A stretch of 38,477 bases of DNA from NCBI GenBank assembly GCA_021819135.1, contig JAKASE010000021.1, forward strand, positions 1 through 38,477, written 5' to 3'. The position numbers and the translations under genes were made by a program. The notes beneath the pieces were generated by a model. It saw only the letters and a program-made list of their open reading frames with translations, did no database searches and was not told the DNA's origin. Of this stretch, positions 1 to 7,957 are shown piece after piece. Source of the DNA: Thermoplasmata archaeon (lineage in GTDB: Archaea; Thermoplasmatota; Thermoplasmata; Lutacidiplasmatales; UBA184). Every line of letters starts with the position of its first letter. The first letter of the stretch is position 1.

Positions 1-2
1 GA

Positions 3-110
3 GCGCGAGTGGTGAACGAGCTGCGACGATGGACGCGGGACGTGGAATGGTGGGAAGTGGATCTCACCGCCCGTCAGGAGCGACGCCTTCGGCTCGGGAA
101 CACAGACTAG
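3..110 (+). CDS. C-terminal fragment of an unidentified protein (cut by left edge)
   Basis: An open frame enters from the left edge and stops at TAG 108-110, giving about 35 residues rich in Trp, Arg and Glu (for example ELRRWTRDVEWWEVDL). It ends shortly before the convergent nuclease gene, and a short T-rich stretch (GTTTTGT) follows the stop, as expected for an archaeal transcript end. The family cannot be recognised from this piece. It is a real gene end only if the upstream sequence continues in the same frame. Confidence 0.4.
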   Translation, partial: ARVVNELRRWTRDVEWWEVDLTARQERRLRLGNTD

Positions 111-140
111 GTTTTGTCCCAAACTCGCGGCCCGCCCGTC

Positions 141-1343
141 TCAGGCGGCGCCGCGGTCCGCGTCGAGCTCCCAGTACCAGCGGATCCGGCGGGTGGCGAC
201 CTCGGCGATCCGGCGGCGGATCTCGGGGTCGATCGTACGGTCCCGGACCAGCGATCGGATCTCCTCCTGGCTCCCGCTCCCGAGACGGGCATCGAGGCCG
301 GCCCGCTCGAGGAGCGGCCGGACGGCGTCCAGCGAGTACTGCCAGGTCTCCTCCCGTCGGCGGACCGCGACCGAACGCGAACCGGGGACGCGATGGATGC
401 CGAGCTCCTCCGCCGCCCGGTGCAGGGCTTCCGCGGTGAACTTGAGGTCCTGCTCGAGCTGGCGCTCGGACTCCCGGAGACGTTCGAACCGATCGACCAG
501 CTCCTGCAGGCGGGTCTCCTCGACGGGGGGCACCGAGCGGAACTCCGGGCAGATCGACTGGAAATCGCACCGCGCACAGAATCGACCGGGCGTCGGCTCG
601 AACGCGCCGGCCCGGATCCCGTCGCTGACCGTGCCGAGACGATCGTGCAACCGCTCCAGGGTCGACTTCGCCCGGGGCCGGGCCCGCAGAGGGGTAAGGG
701 ATCGCAGGTGGTACAGGGTCAGCCGCTCGACCGGCTCGGCGTAGTTGGACTCGACGAGCACCTGATAGAGGCTCAGCTGGTCGGAGTCCTTCGCGTCCTC
801 CCCCGAGAGCTCGCGCGACGTCTTGTAGTCGACGACCTCGAGGCCCCCGGACGGCGTGCGGTCGATCCGGTCCACGTAGCCGTGCACCGGGATGCCGTCC
901 CAGCGCGCCTCGAGATGTTCCTCGACCGACACCGGACGGGGGCGCTCCCGAGAGAGATGCTCGTGGTATCGCAGCAAGAGGTCGCGGCCGAGCGCGCGGT
1001 ACCGGGCCTCCTCCTCGGGCGAGGAGTACCCTTCCCCGGACCAGGTCCGATCGTAGAGCGCCAGGAGATCATCGGCCGCCATCCACGAACCGGTCGGCGG
1101 AGCGGCGGTCGGCTCGGGCCACTCGTCGAGCGTGCGCTGGGTGTCCTGGGCGCTCACGCGGCGGGCCAGCGGAACGACCAGCGGCCGGACGAGCGTCTCG
1201 AGGACGCTGTGGACGACGCGTCCGAACGTGAAGTAGCCCCGCGGCAGCTCCGGCCGCCGCTCGATGTAGAGGTACTTCCAGCGTTGAGGGCACTCGAGGT
1301 ACGTCCGGTACGACGAGTAGCTGAGGGTTGGGACCGGGGGCAC
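141..1343 (-). CDS. RecB/Cas4-like PD-(D/E)XK nuclease with Fe-S cluster
   Basis: This 400-residue protein resembles the RecB-family exonuclease fold (PDDEXK_1, as in Cas4 and AddB). Seen in the sequence: the N-terminal SYSSYRTYLECPQRW signature, His45 in the FGRVVH segment, Asp158 in GYVDRID, and the catalytic D-x-K at Asp172-Lys174 in VVDYKTS. Cys18 together with Cys256, Cys259 and Cys265 fits the four-cysteine 4Fe-4S clasp known in AddB and Cas4. Residues 270-400 form an extra charged, helical C-terminal region. The start is a GTG, with a weak AT-rich ACTTGAAC element about 25 nt upstream (1362-1370). It lies 76 nt downstream of tfb on the same strand. No cas genes are nearby, so a DNA repair or recombination role is more likely than CRISPR adaptation; the substrate is unknown. 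Confidence 0.85.
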   Translation of the reverse strand: MPPVPTLSYSSYRTYLECPQRWKYLYIERRPELPRGYFTFGRVVHSVLETLVRPLVVPLARRVSAQDTQRTLDEWPEPTAAPPTGSWMAADDLLALYDRTWSGEGYSSPEEEARYRALGRDLLLRYHEHLSRERPRPVSVEEHLEARWDGIPVHGYVDRIDRTPSGGLEVVDYKTSRELSGEDAKDSDQLSLYQVLVESNYAEPVERLTLYHLRSLTPLRARPRAKSTLERLHDRLGTVSDGIRAGAFEPTPGRFCARCDFQSICPEFRSVPPVEETRLQELVDRFERLRESERQLEQDLKFTAEALHRAAEELGIHRVPGSRSVAVRRREETWQYSLDAVRPLLERAGLDARLGSGSQEEIRSLVRDRTIDPEIRRRIAEVATRRIRWYWELDADRGAA

Positions 1344-1419
1344 GTACGTCGAGCGACCCGGAGGTTCAAGTCGTTTCCGGGGGCCCGAGGCTCCCGAGCC
1401 CCCGCCGCTGGGCGACCCG

Positions 1420-2511
1420 CTACTGGCCCGCGGCCGCCGACTCGACCTCGACCTTCTCGTCCGAGTCTCCGGGGAGGCTGCCCCGGGCCTGCGGGTTCGT
1501 GAGGTTCTTCGGCAGGCCGAGCAGGTCGAGGAGCTCCTTGTAGTGGTTGCGGATCGTGACCGGCGTGACGTTCGCCACGGCCGCGATACGGTCCTGGCTC
1601 CGCGGCTCCCCCATCAGGTTCGACGCGATGTAGATGATCGTCGCGAGGATCCCGTTCGGCAGGACCCCGCTCGTCGAGTAGACCTGTTCGACCTGCTCGA
1701 GGAGCGAGAGCACCTTCTGACGGACCTCCTTCGACAGGTTCAGGTCCTGCGTGAACCGGACGAGGTAGTCCCGCGGCTCGACCGGCTTCAATCCGAGCTT
1801 GAGCTCGCGCGCGAGCAGCGTGTAGGCCCGCCCGACCTCGATCTTGGTCGCCTTCGAGTGGGCGATGATCTCCTTCATCGTGCGGGGCACGTGGCACTGA
1901 CGGCAGGCCGCATACACGCTCGCGGCCACGAGCGCGACGATCTTCTTCCCGCGCGTCGCCTTGTGCTCGAGGGCCCGGCGGTAGATGTAGGTCGCCGACT
2001 CCTTCACCTCGCGCGAGAGACCGAGGACGCCCGCGAGCCGGTTGAGCTCCCCGAGCGCGACCACGAGGTTTCGCTGGTGCGTACGGGCCGCGCGGAGCCG
2101 GTGGTTGAGCTTGCGGAGATGGTAGAACTTCAGCGACGTGTTGCGCGAGAGCGAGTTCCCCTGGAAGTCCCGCGTCGGGACCCCGATCTCGCTGAAGAGG
2201 CCCTTGTCGGGCATGAGCGGGGAGATGACCGGCCCCCAGCCGCGCGCCTCGCGGCCCGTGTCCTCCTTCGAACCGCGCTGCCCGCGGTCGCTCACGAGGG
2301 CGCTCTGGTCGACCACGAGCCCGCAGTCCGCGCAGACGATCTCACCGCGGATCTCGTCCCGGATGAGGTGAGTGGACCCGCAGTTCGGGCAGACATCCCC
2401 GGAGGGAGGCGACGCAGGCATGGGCGAACCCGAGGAGATCGACCGGGCCGGCGAGGAGATCGAGGTCGAGCGAGGGCGGTGACGGGCCGGGGCGGGTACC
2501 GTAGGCTTCAT
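1420..2511 (-). CDS. tfb: Transcription initiation factor TFB (TFIIB homologue)
   Basis: TFB binds the TATA-TBP complex and recruits archaeal RNA polymerase. The 363-residue product has a zinc ribbon (Cys41, Cys44, Cys60, Cys63), a B-reader/linker region (about 65-120), and two cyclin-like repeats (about 145-230 and 240-335). The second repeat ends in an IRNHYKELL helix, typical of DNA recognition by TFB. The start at 2511 adds about 30 low-complexity Ser/Pro/Arg residues before the next Met (residue 31, codon at 2421). I kept the longer form because a strong TATA element at 2541-2550 places the transcript start only a few bases before 2511. The acidic tail after residue 340 lies outside the conserved fold. 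It is the only TFB in the window. Confidence 0.95.
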   Translation of the reverse strand: MKPTVPAPARHRPRSTSISSPARSISSGSPMPASPPSGDVCPNCGSTHLIRDEIRGEIVCADCGLVVDQSALVSDRGQRGSKEDTGREARGWGPVISPLMPDKGLFSEIGVPTRDFQGNSLSRNTSLKFYHLRKLNHRLRAARTHQRNLVVALGELNRLAGVLGLSREVKESATYIYRRALEHKATRGKKIVALVAASVYAACRQCHVPRTMKEIIAHSKATKIEVGRAYTLLARELKLGLKPVEPRDYLVRFTQDLNLSKEVRQKVLSLLEQVEQVYSTSGVLPNGILATIIYIASNLMGEPRSQDRIAAVANVTPVTIRNHYKELLDLLGLPKNLTNPQARGSLPGDSDEKVEVESAAAGQ

Positions 2512-2540
2512 AGCTTCTGCGGCTGGCTATCTCAAGTGCC

Positions 2541-2550
2541 TATTTATACC
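2541..2550 (-). promoter_or_regulatory. TATA box of the tfb promoter
   Basis: The minus strand reads GGTATAAATA here, a near-ideal archaeal TATA element, preceded by the purine-rich CCAAGG (possible BRE). Its centre is about 35 nt from the tfb ATG at 2511, predicting a leader of only a few bases. Confidence 0.75.
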
Positions 2551-2635
2551 TTGGGTCAAAACTTGTCCCGGTTGTCTGATACATCTGCTACACCTTGAGA
2601 CGGTGTCGCATGGACTCCGGGCGGCCGGCCGGGGC

Positions 2636-3910
2636 CTATGCCGGGCTTGCCGTGAAGACGCAGCCGCGGACGGCGTGCTTCGTCGGATCAGGCTTCGAGA
2701 CCTCCCAGTGCTGGCCGAGACGGGCCTCGAGGACCGCCCGGAGCAGCTGGGGGCACATCACCCGGCCGATCTCGGGAGAATCGGACGTGCAGGCGAAGCA
2801 GCCGGTCACCCGGAGGGTGAGGGGGTGGTCCTTGACGGTCGCGAGGTGACCCATCGTGTGCGTGTCGTAGTACGTCGCGAGCGACCGCGTGACCTGCTCC
2901 GCGGTGTTGCCCTCGACCTGTCCCGCGATCTCGTGGCCGAGCTGGCGGGCGATCGCCTCGATGAGCTCGGGGAGGTTGAGATGGAGCTGTCGCACACCGG
3001 AGGCCCGCATCCCGAGCTTCGCGATCTCCTTGAGACGCTGGAACGGGACCGACTCCTTGCCCGCGACCACGGGAAGGATAGCGGACGGCGGGCTCTCGAG
3101 CTCCACGAACCGCTCCTCGCACCGGCTCGCGGGGGTCCAGAGCCGCCGATGGTAGCCGCGCGCGAGCTGGATGAACATCGGGGCGGACGACCAGAGCGCG
3201 ATCTGCTCCTCGCCGGAGCTGCCGAGGCCATCCTCGCCGGAGACATAGACGAGCGCCCCGAGGCGGTCGAAGACGACCGCCCGGTTCGTCACCGGCCCGT
3301 TCGAGTGTCGGAGCTCGGTGAACCCGGAGAGGTGCTTCGCCTCGACCAGGTTGGTCGGGTAGATCTCCGTGACAACGCGGACCTTGACCCCCCGCGCGGC
3401 GGCCCCCCGCAGGGTCCGGGCGATCCCCTCGTCGAGGAGCGCCGGGAGGGCGAGCCCGGTCGTGGAGAGCAGGATCTGGCGCTCCGCCGTCCCGATCCGC
3501 TTCCCGAGGAAACGGCGGATCGTTTCCCGTCCCTCGAGGACCGCGAACTTGCGCGGGTCGGCGTCGTCGAACTCCGTGCGCTGGTCCTCCCAGTCGCTGA
3601 GGATCTTCTCCCGGTCCCGCTCGAGCTTCCGGAGGCGTTCGGAGGCCCGGTGGATCCACCGGTCGATCAGGGCGTCGGGGGAGAGCGCCTCGAACCGCTG
3701 CGGACGGCCCCGCGTGGCCCGGAGGAGCCCCTCCGCCGTGAGCTGCTTGATGAACCGGTAGGCATCCACGCGGTGGACGGCCGAAAGTCGCGCGAGCTCG
3801 CTCGCGGTCTGCGGACCCGCTCGGCAAGCGGCGAGATAGACGCGGGCCGCCTTCTCGGGCACCCCGTGCTCGGCGAGCAGCTCGAGGATCCCGGACCCCG
3901 GTCGAGTCAC
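2636..3910 (-). CDS. TrmB-like transcriptional regulator with PLD-like and Cys-containing C-terminal domains
   Basis: The N-terminal ~80 residues form a winged helix of the TrmB type (VPEKAARVYLAAC, then TASELARLSAVHRVDAYRFI). A helical linker follows (about 85-115), then a region resembling the phospholipase-D-like fold of TrmB-family sensors (about 120-270), with no catalytic HKD motif. The last ~140 residues end in a cysteine cluster (GCFACTSDSPEIGRVMCPQ and RGCVFTA). That resembles V4R or methanogen output-type domains and could bind a metal or ligand (inference). The start is GTG 3908-3910, chosen because a TATA-like stretch (3931-3939) lies about 25 nt upstream, fitting a leaderless mRNA. 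The gene sits between rps2 and tfb with its own promoter. Its targets and effector are unknown. Confidence 0.75.
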   Translation of the reverse strand: MTRPGSGILELLAEHGVPEKAARVYLAACRAGPQTASELARLSAVHRVDAYRFIKQLTAEGLLRATRGRPQRFEALSPDALIDRWIHRASERLRKLERDREKILSDWEDQRTEFDDADPRKFAVLEGRETIRRFLGKRIGTAERQILLSTTGLALPALLDEGIARTLRGAAARGVKVRVVTEIYPTNLVEAKHLSGFTELRHSNGPVTNRAVVFDRLGALVYVSGEDGLGSSGEEQIALWSSAPMFIQLARGYHRRLWTPASRCEERFVELESPPSAILPVVAGKESVPFQRLKEIAKLGMRASGVRQLHLNLPELIEAIARQLGHEIAGQVEGNTAEQVTRSLATYYDTHTMGHLATVKDHPLTLRVTGCFACTSDSPEIGRVMCPQLLRAVLEARLGQHWEVSKPDPTKHAVRGCVFTASPA

Positions 3911-3924
3911 GTTTCCTCAGAGAA

Positions 3925-3945
3925 CCGGCCGCTAAAAAGGGCCGG
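3925..3945 (-). promoter_or_regulatory. TATA element of the TrmB-like gene inside a palindrome
   Basis: The minus strand reads CTTTTTAGC flanked by perfect inverted arms CCGGCC and GGCCGG (3925-3930 and 3940-3945). The AT-rich core is about 25 nt from the GTG at 3910, so it can act as the TATA box. The surrounding palindrome could be an operator for autoregulation. The T run could also end the upstream rps2 transcript. Confidence 0.5.
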
Positions 3946-3971
3946 GGGGACGGGGCCGTTCCAGCGCCGCC

Positions 3972-4628
3972 CTAGAGCGCGGCCTGGAAGTCCTCGATCG
4001 TCAGGGGGTAATCGACCTCGGCCCCACCCGCCCGGGACTTGAGCGTCTCCCGCGCCAGGAGCCAGTAGACGGTCGCGAGCGCGACGCGTCCCTTGTTGTT
4101 CGCGGGGATCACGAGATCGACGTCGCGGGTCTCGTTGTTCACGTCGCACAGGCCGATCACCGGGATACCGATCGACACCGCTTCGCTGAGCGCCTGCTGG
4201 TCGGTCGCCGGGTCGGTAACGACCAGGACCTTCGGCTCGAAGTACTCCGCCAGGTTCGGGTTGGTGAGGCACCCCGGGACGAACCGCTCCGCGAACGAGA
4301 CCGCGCCGATGGTCTTCGCGAAGATCCGCACCGGCTTCTGCCCGTACTGGCGCTGGGACACGACCAGGATCCGCTCCCCCGGGAACTGGGCCAGGAACTT
4401 CGCGGCGAGGCGGATCCTTCGGTCCGTCTCGCGGACGTCGAGGACGTGGAGGCCGTCGAAACGGACCTTGAAGACGAACCGGCGCATCGACGCCGACTTC
4501 TGCTGGGTCCCGATATGGACCCCGGAGGTGAGATACGTGTCCTCGGGGATCAGGAGCTCGCCGGGTCGGATGTCCTGTCCATCGCTCGCGACCGCCGGAT
4601 GCTCGACCGCGGTCTCCTCGTCCGACAT
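3972..4628 (-). CDS. rps2: Small-subunit ribosomal protein uS2
   Basis: uS2 is a structural protein of the 30S subunit. The 218-residue product matches the archaeal/eukaryal S2 type: SGVHIGTQ near the N terminus, FVFKVRFDGLHVLDV, the VVTDPATDQQALSEA segment, and VIGLCDVNN. I chose ATG 4626-4628, which lies 7 nt after the enolase stop. The longer in-frame ATG at 4673 would run into the enolase coding end and adds a non-conserved N terminus. Clustering of S2 with enolase is a recurrent archaeal arrangement. Confidence 0.95.
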   Translation of the reverse strand: MSDEETAVEHPAVASDGQDIRPGELLIPEDTYLTSGVHIGTQQKSASMRRFVFKVRFDGLHVLDVRETDRRIRLAAKFLAQFPGERILVVSQRQYGQKPVRIFAKTIGAVSFAERFVPGCLTNPNLAEYFEPKVLVVTDPATDQQALSEAVSIGIPVIGLCDVNNETRDVDLVIPANNKGRVALATVYWLLARETLKSRAGGAEVDYPLTIEDFQAAL

Positions 4629-4635
4629 CGTCCGA

Positions 4636-5850
4636 TCAGTCCCCTGTGGCGCGGCCGAGCCGCAGGAGTTCATTTAGCTTTGCCACCCGCTCGCCGCCGA
4701 GTACGCCGCATTTCAGGCCCCGGGCCCCGGTGCCGAGCGCGACGTGCGCGAGCCAGCCCTCGGGGACCTCCCCCGACCGGTGGGAGGTGATGGTCGAGAG
4801 CCCATGGTCGCGGGCCTCGTCGACCGTCCGCAGGGTGTCGGTGAGGGTTCCGACCTGGTTGACCTTGATCAGGACCGAGTTGGTCGACCGCCGTGCGATC
4901 CCCTGGGCGAGCCGCGCCGCATTGGTAACGTAGAGGTCGTCCCCCACGATCTCGGCCCGGTCCCCGACCTGGCGCGTCAGCTCCGCGAAGTCGTCGAACG
5001 CCTCCTGGTCGAGCGGGTCCTCGACGTAGCGCAGGCCGAAGCGGTCGACCAGGTCGGCGACGAAACCGACCTGGCCCTCCGGGTCGAGCGTCTGCTCTTT
5101 GTAGACATAGCGCCCGTCGCGGTAGAACTCGCTGGCCGCGAGGTCGAGGCCGGGGTGCACCGGGAGATGGGTCTCGTCCCGCACCCGGGCGCAGACCTCG
5201 CTCAGCAGCGAGACGGCGTCGACGTTGCCGAGGGGGGCGACCCAGCCGCCCTCGTCGCCCCGGCCGAGCGCCGCCTTCGGGAAGCGGTGCCGCAGCTCCT
5301 CCCCGATAAGACCGTGGACCCGGACCGCGGCCCGGACCGCGTCCTCGGGCCGCGGGGACTCGGAGAAGGCGATGAACTCCTGGATGTCCGGACCCCCGAT
5401 CGCGTGGACCCCGCCGTTGAGGCAATTGCCCACGATGGCCGGGAACTTCGTCCCGTCCACGGACGGTCGGGCGATGACCTTCCACAGGGGACGGCCGGTC
5501 TCGGCGCCGAGCGCGAGCGCGGTCGCGACCGATACCGCGGTGGCGGTGTTCCCGCCGATGCGGGAGAAGTCCGGGGTCCCATCGACCGCGTGGAGGCGCT
5601 CGTCGATGCCGGTCCGGTCCGCGATGTCGACCCCGAGGAGCGCGGGCGCGACCCGTTCCCGGAACGTCCGGATCGCCTCGGGAACCCCGCCGCGTGGGAA
5701 GGCGAGGACCTCGTGGGCCCCGGTGCTTGCGCCGCTCGGGGCCCCGGCCCGTCCGCGCGTCCCCGACTCGAGCGTGACCGTCGCCTCGACGGTCGTTCGG
5801 GCCCGGCTGTCCAGGATCGACGCGAGGCCGACCGAGACGATGCGACTCAT
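4636..5850 (-). CDS. eno: Enolase (phosphopyruvate hydratase)
   Basis: Enolase interconverts 2-phosphoglycerate and phosphoenolpyruvate in glycolysis and gluconeogenesis. At 404 residues it is slightly shorter than the usual ~430. Visible motifs are SGASTGAHE near the N terminus, GDEGGWVAP, the three metal-site regions (HPGLDLAASEF, YVEDPLD, VGDDLYVTN), the catalytic lysine in LIKVNQVGTL, and SHRSGE followed by the second lysine in GLKCG. The stretch just after SHRSGE (PEGWLAHVALGTGARGLKCG) departs from the common ADLAVA...IKTGAPSR form, but the key residues remain. It overlaps the epimerase gene by 4 nt (ATGA) and precedes rps2 by 7 nt, indicating one operon. Confidence 0.95.
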   Translation of the reverse strand: MSRIVSVGLASILDSRARTTVEATVTLESGTRGRAGAPSGASTGAHEVLAFPRGGVPEAIRTFRERVAPALLGVDIADRTGIDERLHAVDGTPDFSRIGGNTATAVSVATALALGAETGRPLWKVIARPSVDGTKFPAIVGNCLNGGVHAIGGPDIQEFIAFSESPRPEDAVRAAVRVHGLIGEELRHRFPKAALGRGDEGGWVAPLGNVDAVSLLSEVCARVRDETHLPVHPGLDLAASEFYRDGRYVYKEQTLDPEGQVGFVADLVDRFGLRYVEDPLDQEAFDDFAELTRQVGDRAEIVGDDLYVTNAARLAQGIARRSTNSVLIKVNQVGTLTDTLRTVDEARDHGLSTITSHRSGEVPEGWLAHVALGTGARGLKCGVLGGERVAKLNELLRLGRATGD

Positions 5851-6242
5851 GGACGCTCCACGAACTCGACCAGGACCCCACCGAACGCCGACGGGTGCGC
5901 GAACCCCACGATCCGGCCCCGGGCCCCCGGTCGTCCCATGCGATCGACCACCTTCTCGCCGCGGGCCACGAGATCGGCCAACGTTCGGTTCACGTTCTCC
6001 ACCTCGAAAGCGACATGGTGCAGCCCCTCGCCCCGGTGCTCGAGGAAGCGCCCTACCGAGGAGCCGGCGTCGGTCGGTTCGAGCAGCTCGACCTCGCTGT
6101 CCCCGGCCTCGAGGAAAGCGACCCGGACGCCTTGGCTCGGCACCGTCTCGGGCGGACCGTGGGCGGGGCCCAACAGCGCGGCCCAGCGCGGGACCGCCTC
6201 TGAGAGCCGACGGACCGCGACCCCGATGTGATCGACCTTCAC
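5847..6242 (-). CDS. mce: Methylmalonyl-CoA epimerase
   Basis: This enzyme interconverts (S)- and (R)-methylmalonyl-CoA, supplying the isomer used by the mutase encoded just upstream. The 131-residue protein is a glyoxalase/VOC-fold member. Probable metal ligands are visible: His5 in KVDHIGV, a His in GEGLHHVAFEV, and the Glu near the end in VLVEFVERP. The length is normal for the family. It lies 12 nt after the mutase stop and overlaps enolase by 4 nt. Confidence 0.9.
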   Translation of the reverse strand: MKVDHIGVAVRRLSEAVPRWAALLGPAHGPPETVPSQGVRVAFLEAGDSEVELLEPTDAGSSVGRFLEHRGEGLHHVAFEVENVNRTLADLVARGEKVVDRMGRPGARGRIVGFAHPSAFGGVLVEFVERP

Positions 6243-6254
6243 GGCCCCCTCCGG

Positions 6255-7829
6255 CTAGAACGAACGGGAGGGGCGGTGCTCGCCGAACTGTTCCCGCCAG
6301 ACCTCCGCGACCTCGCCGAGGGTCGCCCCGTCGGTCACCGCCCGCAGGACGGCGGGCATCACGTTCTCTCCGTCCCGCGTCGACCGCGCGAGCGAGGCCA
6401 GCGCCGACGCGCTCTGCGTCGCGTCCCGCTCCCGCTTGAAGGCACGGACCCGGGCCACCTGGCGGCGCTCCTCTACGGGGGAGATCCGTTCGAACCGCGC
6501 GCTCCGGCCCCCCGGGAAGAACGTGAAGTCGGGGTTCCCCTCGGGGAACGCGTTCACGCCCACGACCAGCGCCTCCTTCCGCTCGCGGGCGCGCGCCTCC
6601 CGGTAGGCCTCGCGGGCGATCTCGGACGCGAAGAACCCCCGCTCGACCGCGCCGACCGCGCCGCCCATCTCGTCGATCCGGTGCAGGTACTCCTTCGCCT
6701 CCGCTTCGATCCGGTCGGTGAGCTCCTCGATGGCGTACGCCCCGCCGAGCGGGTCGACCGTGTGGGTCACGCCGGACTCCTCGGCGAGGATCTGCTGCGT
6801 CCGCAGCGCCAGGCGGGCCGACGCTTCCGTCGGCAGGCCGAGCGCCTCATCGAGCGCGTTGGTATGGAGCGACTGGGTCCCGCCGAGCACGGCGGCCAGG
6901 GACTCGAGCGTGGACCGGACCACGTTCAGCTCGGGCTGCTGGGCGGTGAGGCTCGAGCCGGCCGTCTGGGTATGGAACCGCATCTGCTTCGACCGTCCGG
7001 TCGTCCGGCCGAACCGCTCGGAGACGATCGACGCCCAGAGCCGCCGGGCCGCGCGGAACTTCGCGATCTCCTCGAGGAAGTTCCGGTCGGAGGAGAAGAA
7101 GAACGACAGGCGCGGCAGGAACGCGTCGAGCGGGAGGCCGCGCGCGCGGACGGCCTCGACGTACGCGATCGCGTTCGCGAGGGTGAAGGCGACCTCCTGC
7201 ACCGCGGTCGCCCCGGCCTCGCGCATGTGGTAGCCCGAGACCGAGATGTAGTTCCACTGCGGCATCTCGCGGGTCGCGAACTCGATGAGATCGACCGTGA
7301 GCCGCATCGAGTGGGCGGGCGGGTAGATGTAGGTCCCGCGGGCGACATACTCCTTCAGGACGTCGTTCTGGACCGTGCCCCCGAGCCGCGCCGGACTGAC
7401 GCCGTTCTCCTCACCCACGACGACAAGGAAGGCGAGGAGGATGGGAGCGGTCGCGTTGATCGTCATCGAGACGGTCGCACGATCCAGCGGGATGCCGGCG
7501 AACAGGGTCCGCATGTCGCGGAGGGAAGAGACCGGGACGCCGACCCGGCCGACCTCGCCCCGGGCGCGGGGATGGTCCGAGTCGTACCCGTTCTGCGTCG
7601 GGAGGTCGAACGCGACCGAGAGGCCGGTCTGGCCGCCCTCCAGGAGGAAGCGGAACCGTCGGTTCGTCGCCTCGGCGCTGCCGAAACCGGAGTACTGACG
7701 GAACGTCCACAGGCGTCCCCGGTACATCGTCGGTTGGATCCCCCGGGTGAACGGGGGTTCGCCGGGGAACCCGATCCGTTCGAGGAACGCCGTGTCAGGA
7801 TCGGCCGGGGGCTCTACTAGGAGCGGCAT
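6255..7829 (-). CDS. mcmA: Methylmalonyl-CoA mutase, catalytic (substrate-binding) subunit
   Basis: This B12-dependent enzyme converts methylmalonyl-CoA to succinyl-CoA in propionate and odd-chain or branched-chain degradation. The 524-residue product is the TIM-barrel part only. The cobalamin-binding domain (DxHxxG type) is absent, as usual in archaea, where it is a separate small subunit; no such gene is in this window. Motifs include [34 protein letters not shown], and [13 protein letters not shown]. The start is ATG 7827-7829, with a good ribosome site (GGGAGGGACGG) directly before it; the open frame upstream of it is an antisense shadow of pheT. A spacer of 128 nt after pheT contains a small hairpin (7889-7905). 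Confidence 0.93.
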   Translation of the reverse strand: MPLLVEPPADPDTAFLERIGFPGEPPFTRGIQPTMYRGRLWTFRQYSGFGSAEATNRRFRFLLEGGQTGLSVAFDLPTQNGYDSDHPRARGEVGRVGVPVSSLRDMRTLFAGIPLDRATVSMTINATAPILLAFLVVVGEENGVSPARLGGTVQNDVLKEYVARGTYIYPPAHSMRLTVDLIEFATREMPQWNYISVSGYHMREAGATAVQEVAFTLANAIAYVEAVRARGLPLDAFLPRLSFFFSSDRNFLEEIAKFRAARRLWASIVSERFGRTTGRSKQMRFHTQTAGSSLTAQQPELNVVRSTLESLAAVLGGTQSLHTNALDEALGLPTEASARLALRTQQILAEESGVTHTVDPLGGAYAIEELTDRIEAEAKEYLHRIDEMGGAVGAVERGFFASEIAREAYREARARERKEALVVGVNAFPEGNPDFTFFPGGRSARFERISPVEERRQVARVRAFKRERDATQSASALASLARSTRDGENVMPAVLRAVTDGATLGEVAEVWREQFGEHRPSRSF

Positions 7830-7888
7830 CCGTCCCTCCCGTGTACGGTCGCCCAGGGCTCGCTGGGAATCCCGCTCCCAACGCGATC

Positions 7889-7905
7889 GTCCGCTCTTCG
7901 CGGAC
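7889..7905 (-). other. Small hairpin in the pheT-mcmA spacer
   Basis: GTCCGC and GCGGAC form a perfect 6-bp stem around a 5-nt loop in the 128-nt gap between pheT and the mutase gene. It could mark the end of the pheST transcript or a processing site. There is no T run next to it, so its role is uncertain. Confidence 0.3.
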
Positions 7906-7957
7906 CGGCTCCGACCGGGCCGACTCCGGGGCATCGCCGTGGGACCGGAGCGCGCTA

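Noticed and set aside
141-1343. Nuclease gene as a CRISPR Cas4
   Set aside because: The fold and Fe-S cysteines fit, but no repeats or other cas genes are in the window, and the C-terminal extension is not typical of Cas4.
114-1502. Long plus-strand open frame of 462 codons opposite the nuclease gene
   Set aside because: It is antisense to a gene with clear catalytic motifs; the translation has no family features and reflects high GC content.
2603-4042. Plus-strand open frame of 479 codons
   Set aside because: It mirrors the TrmB-like gene on the other strand and shows only charge-rich low-complexity sequence.
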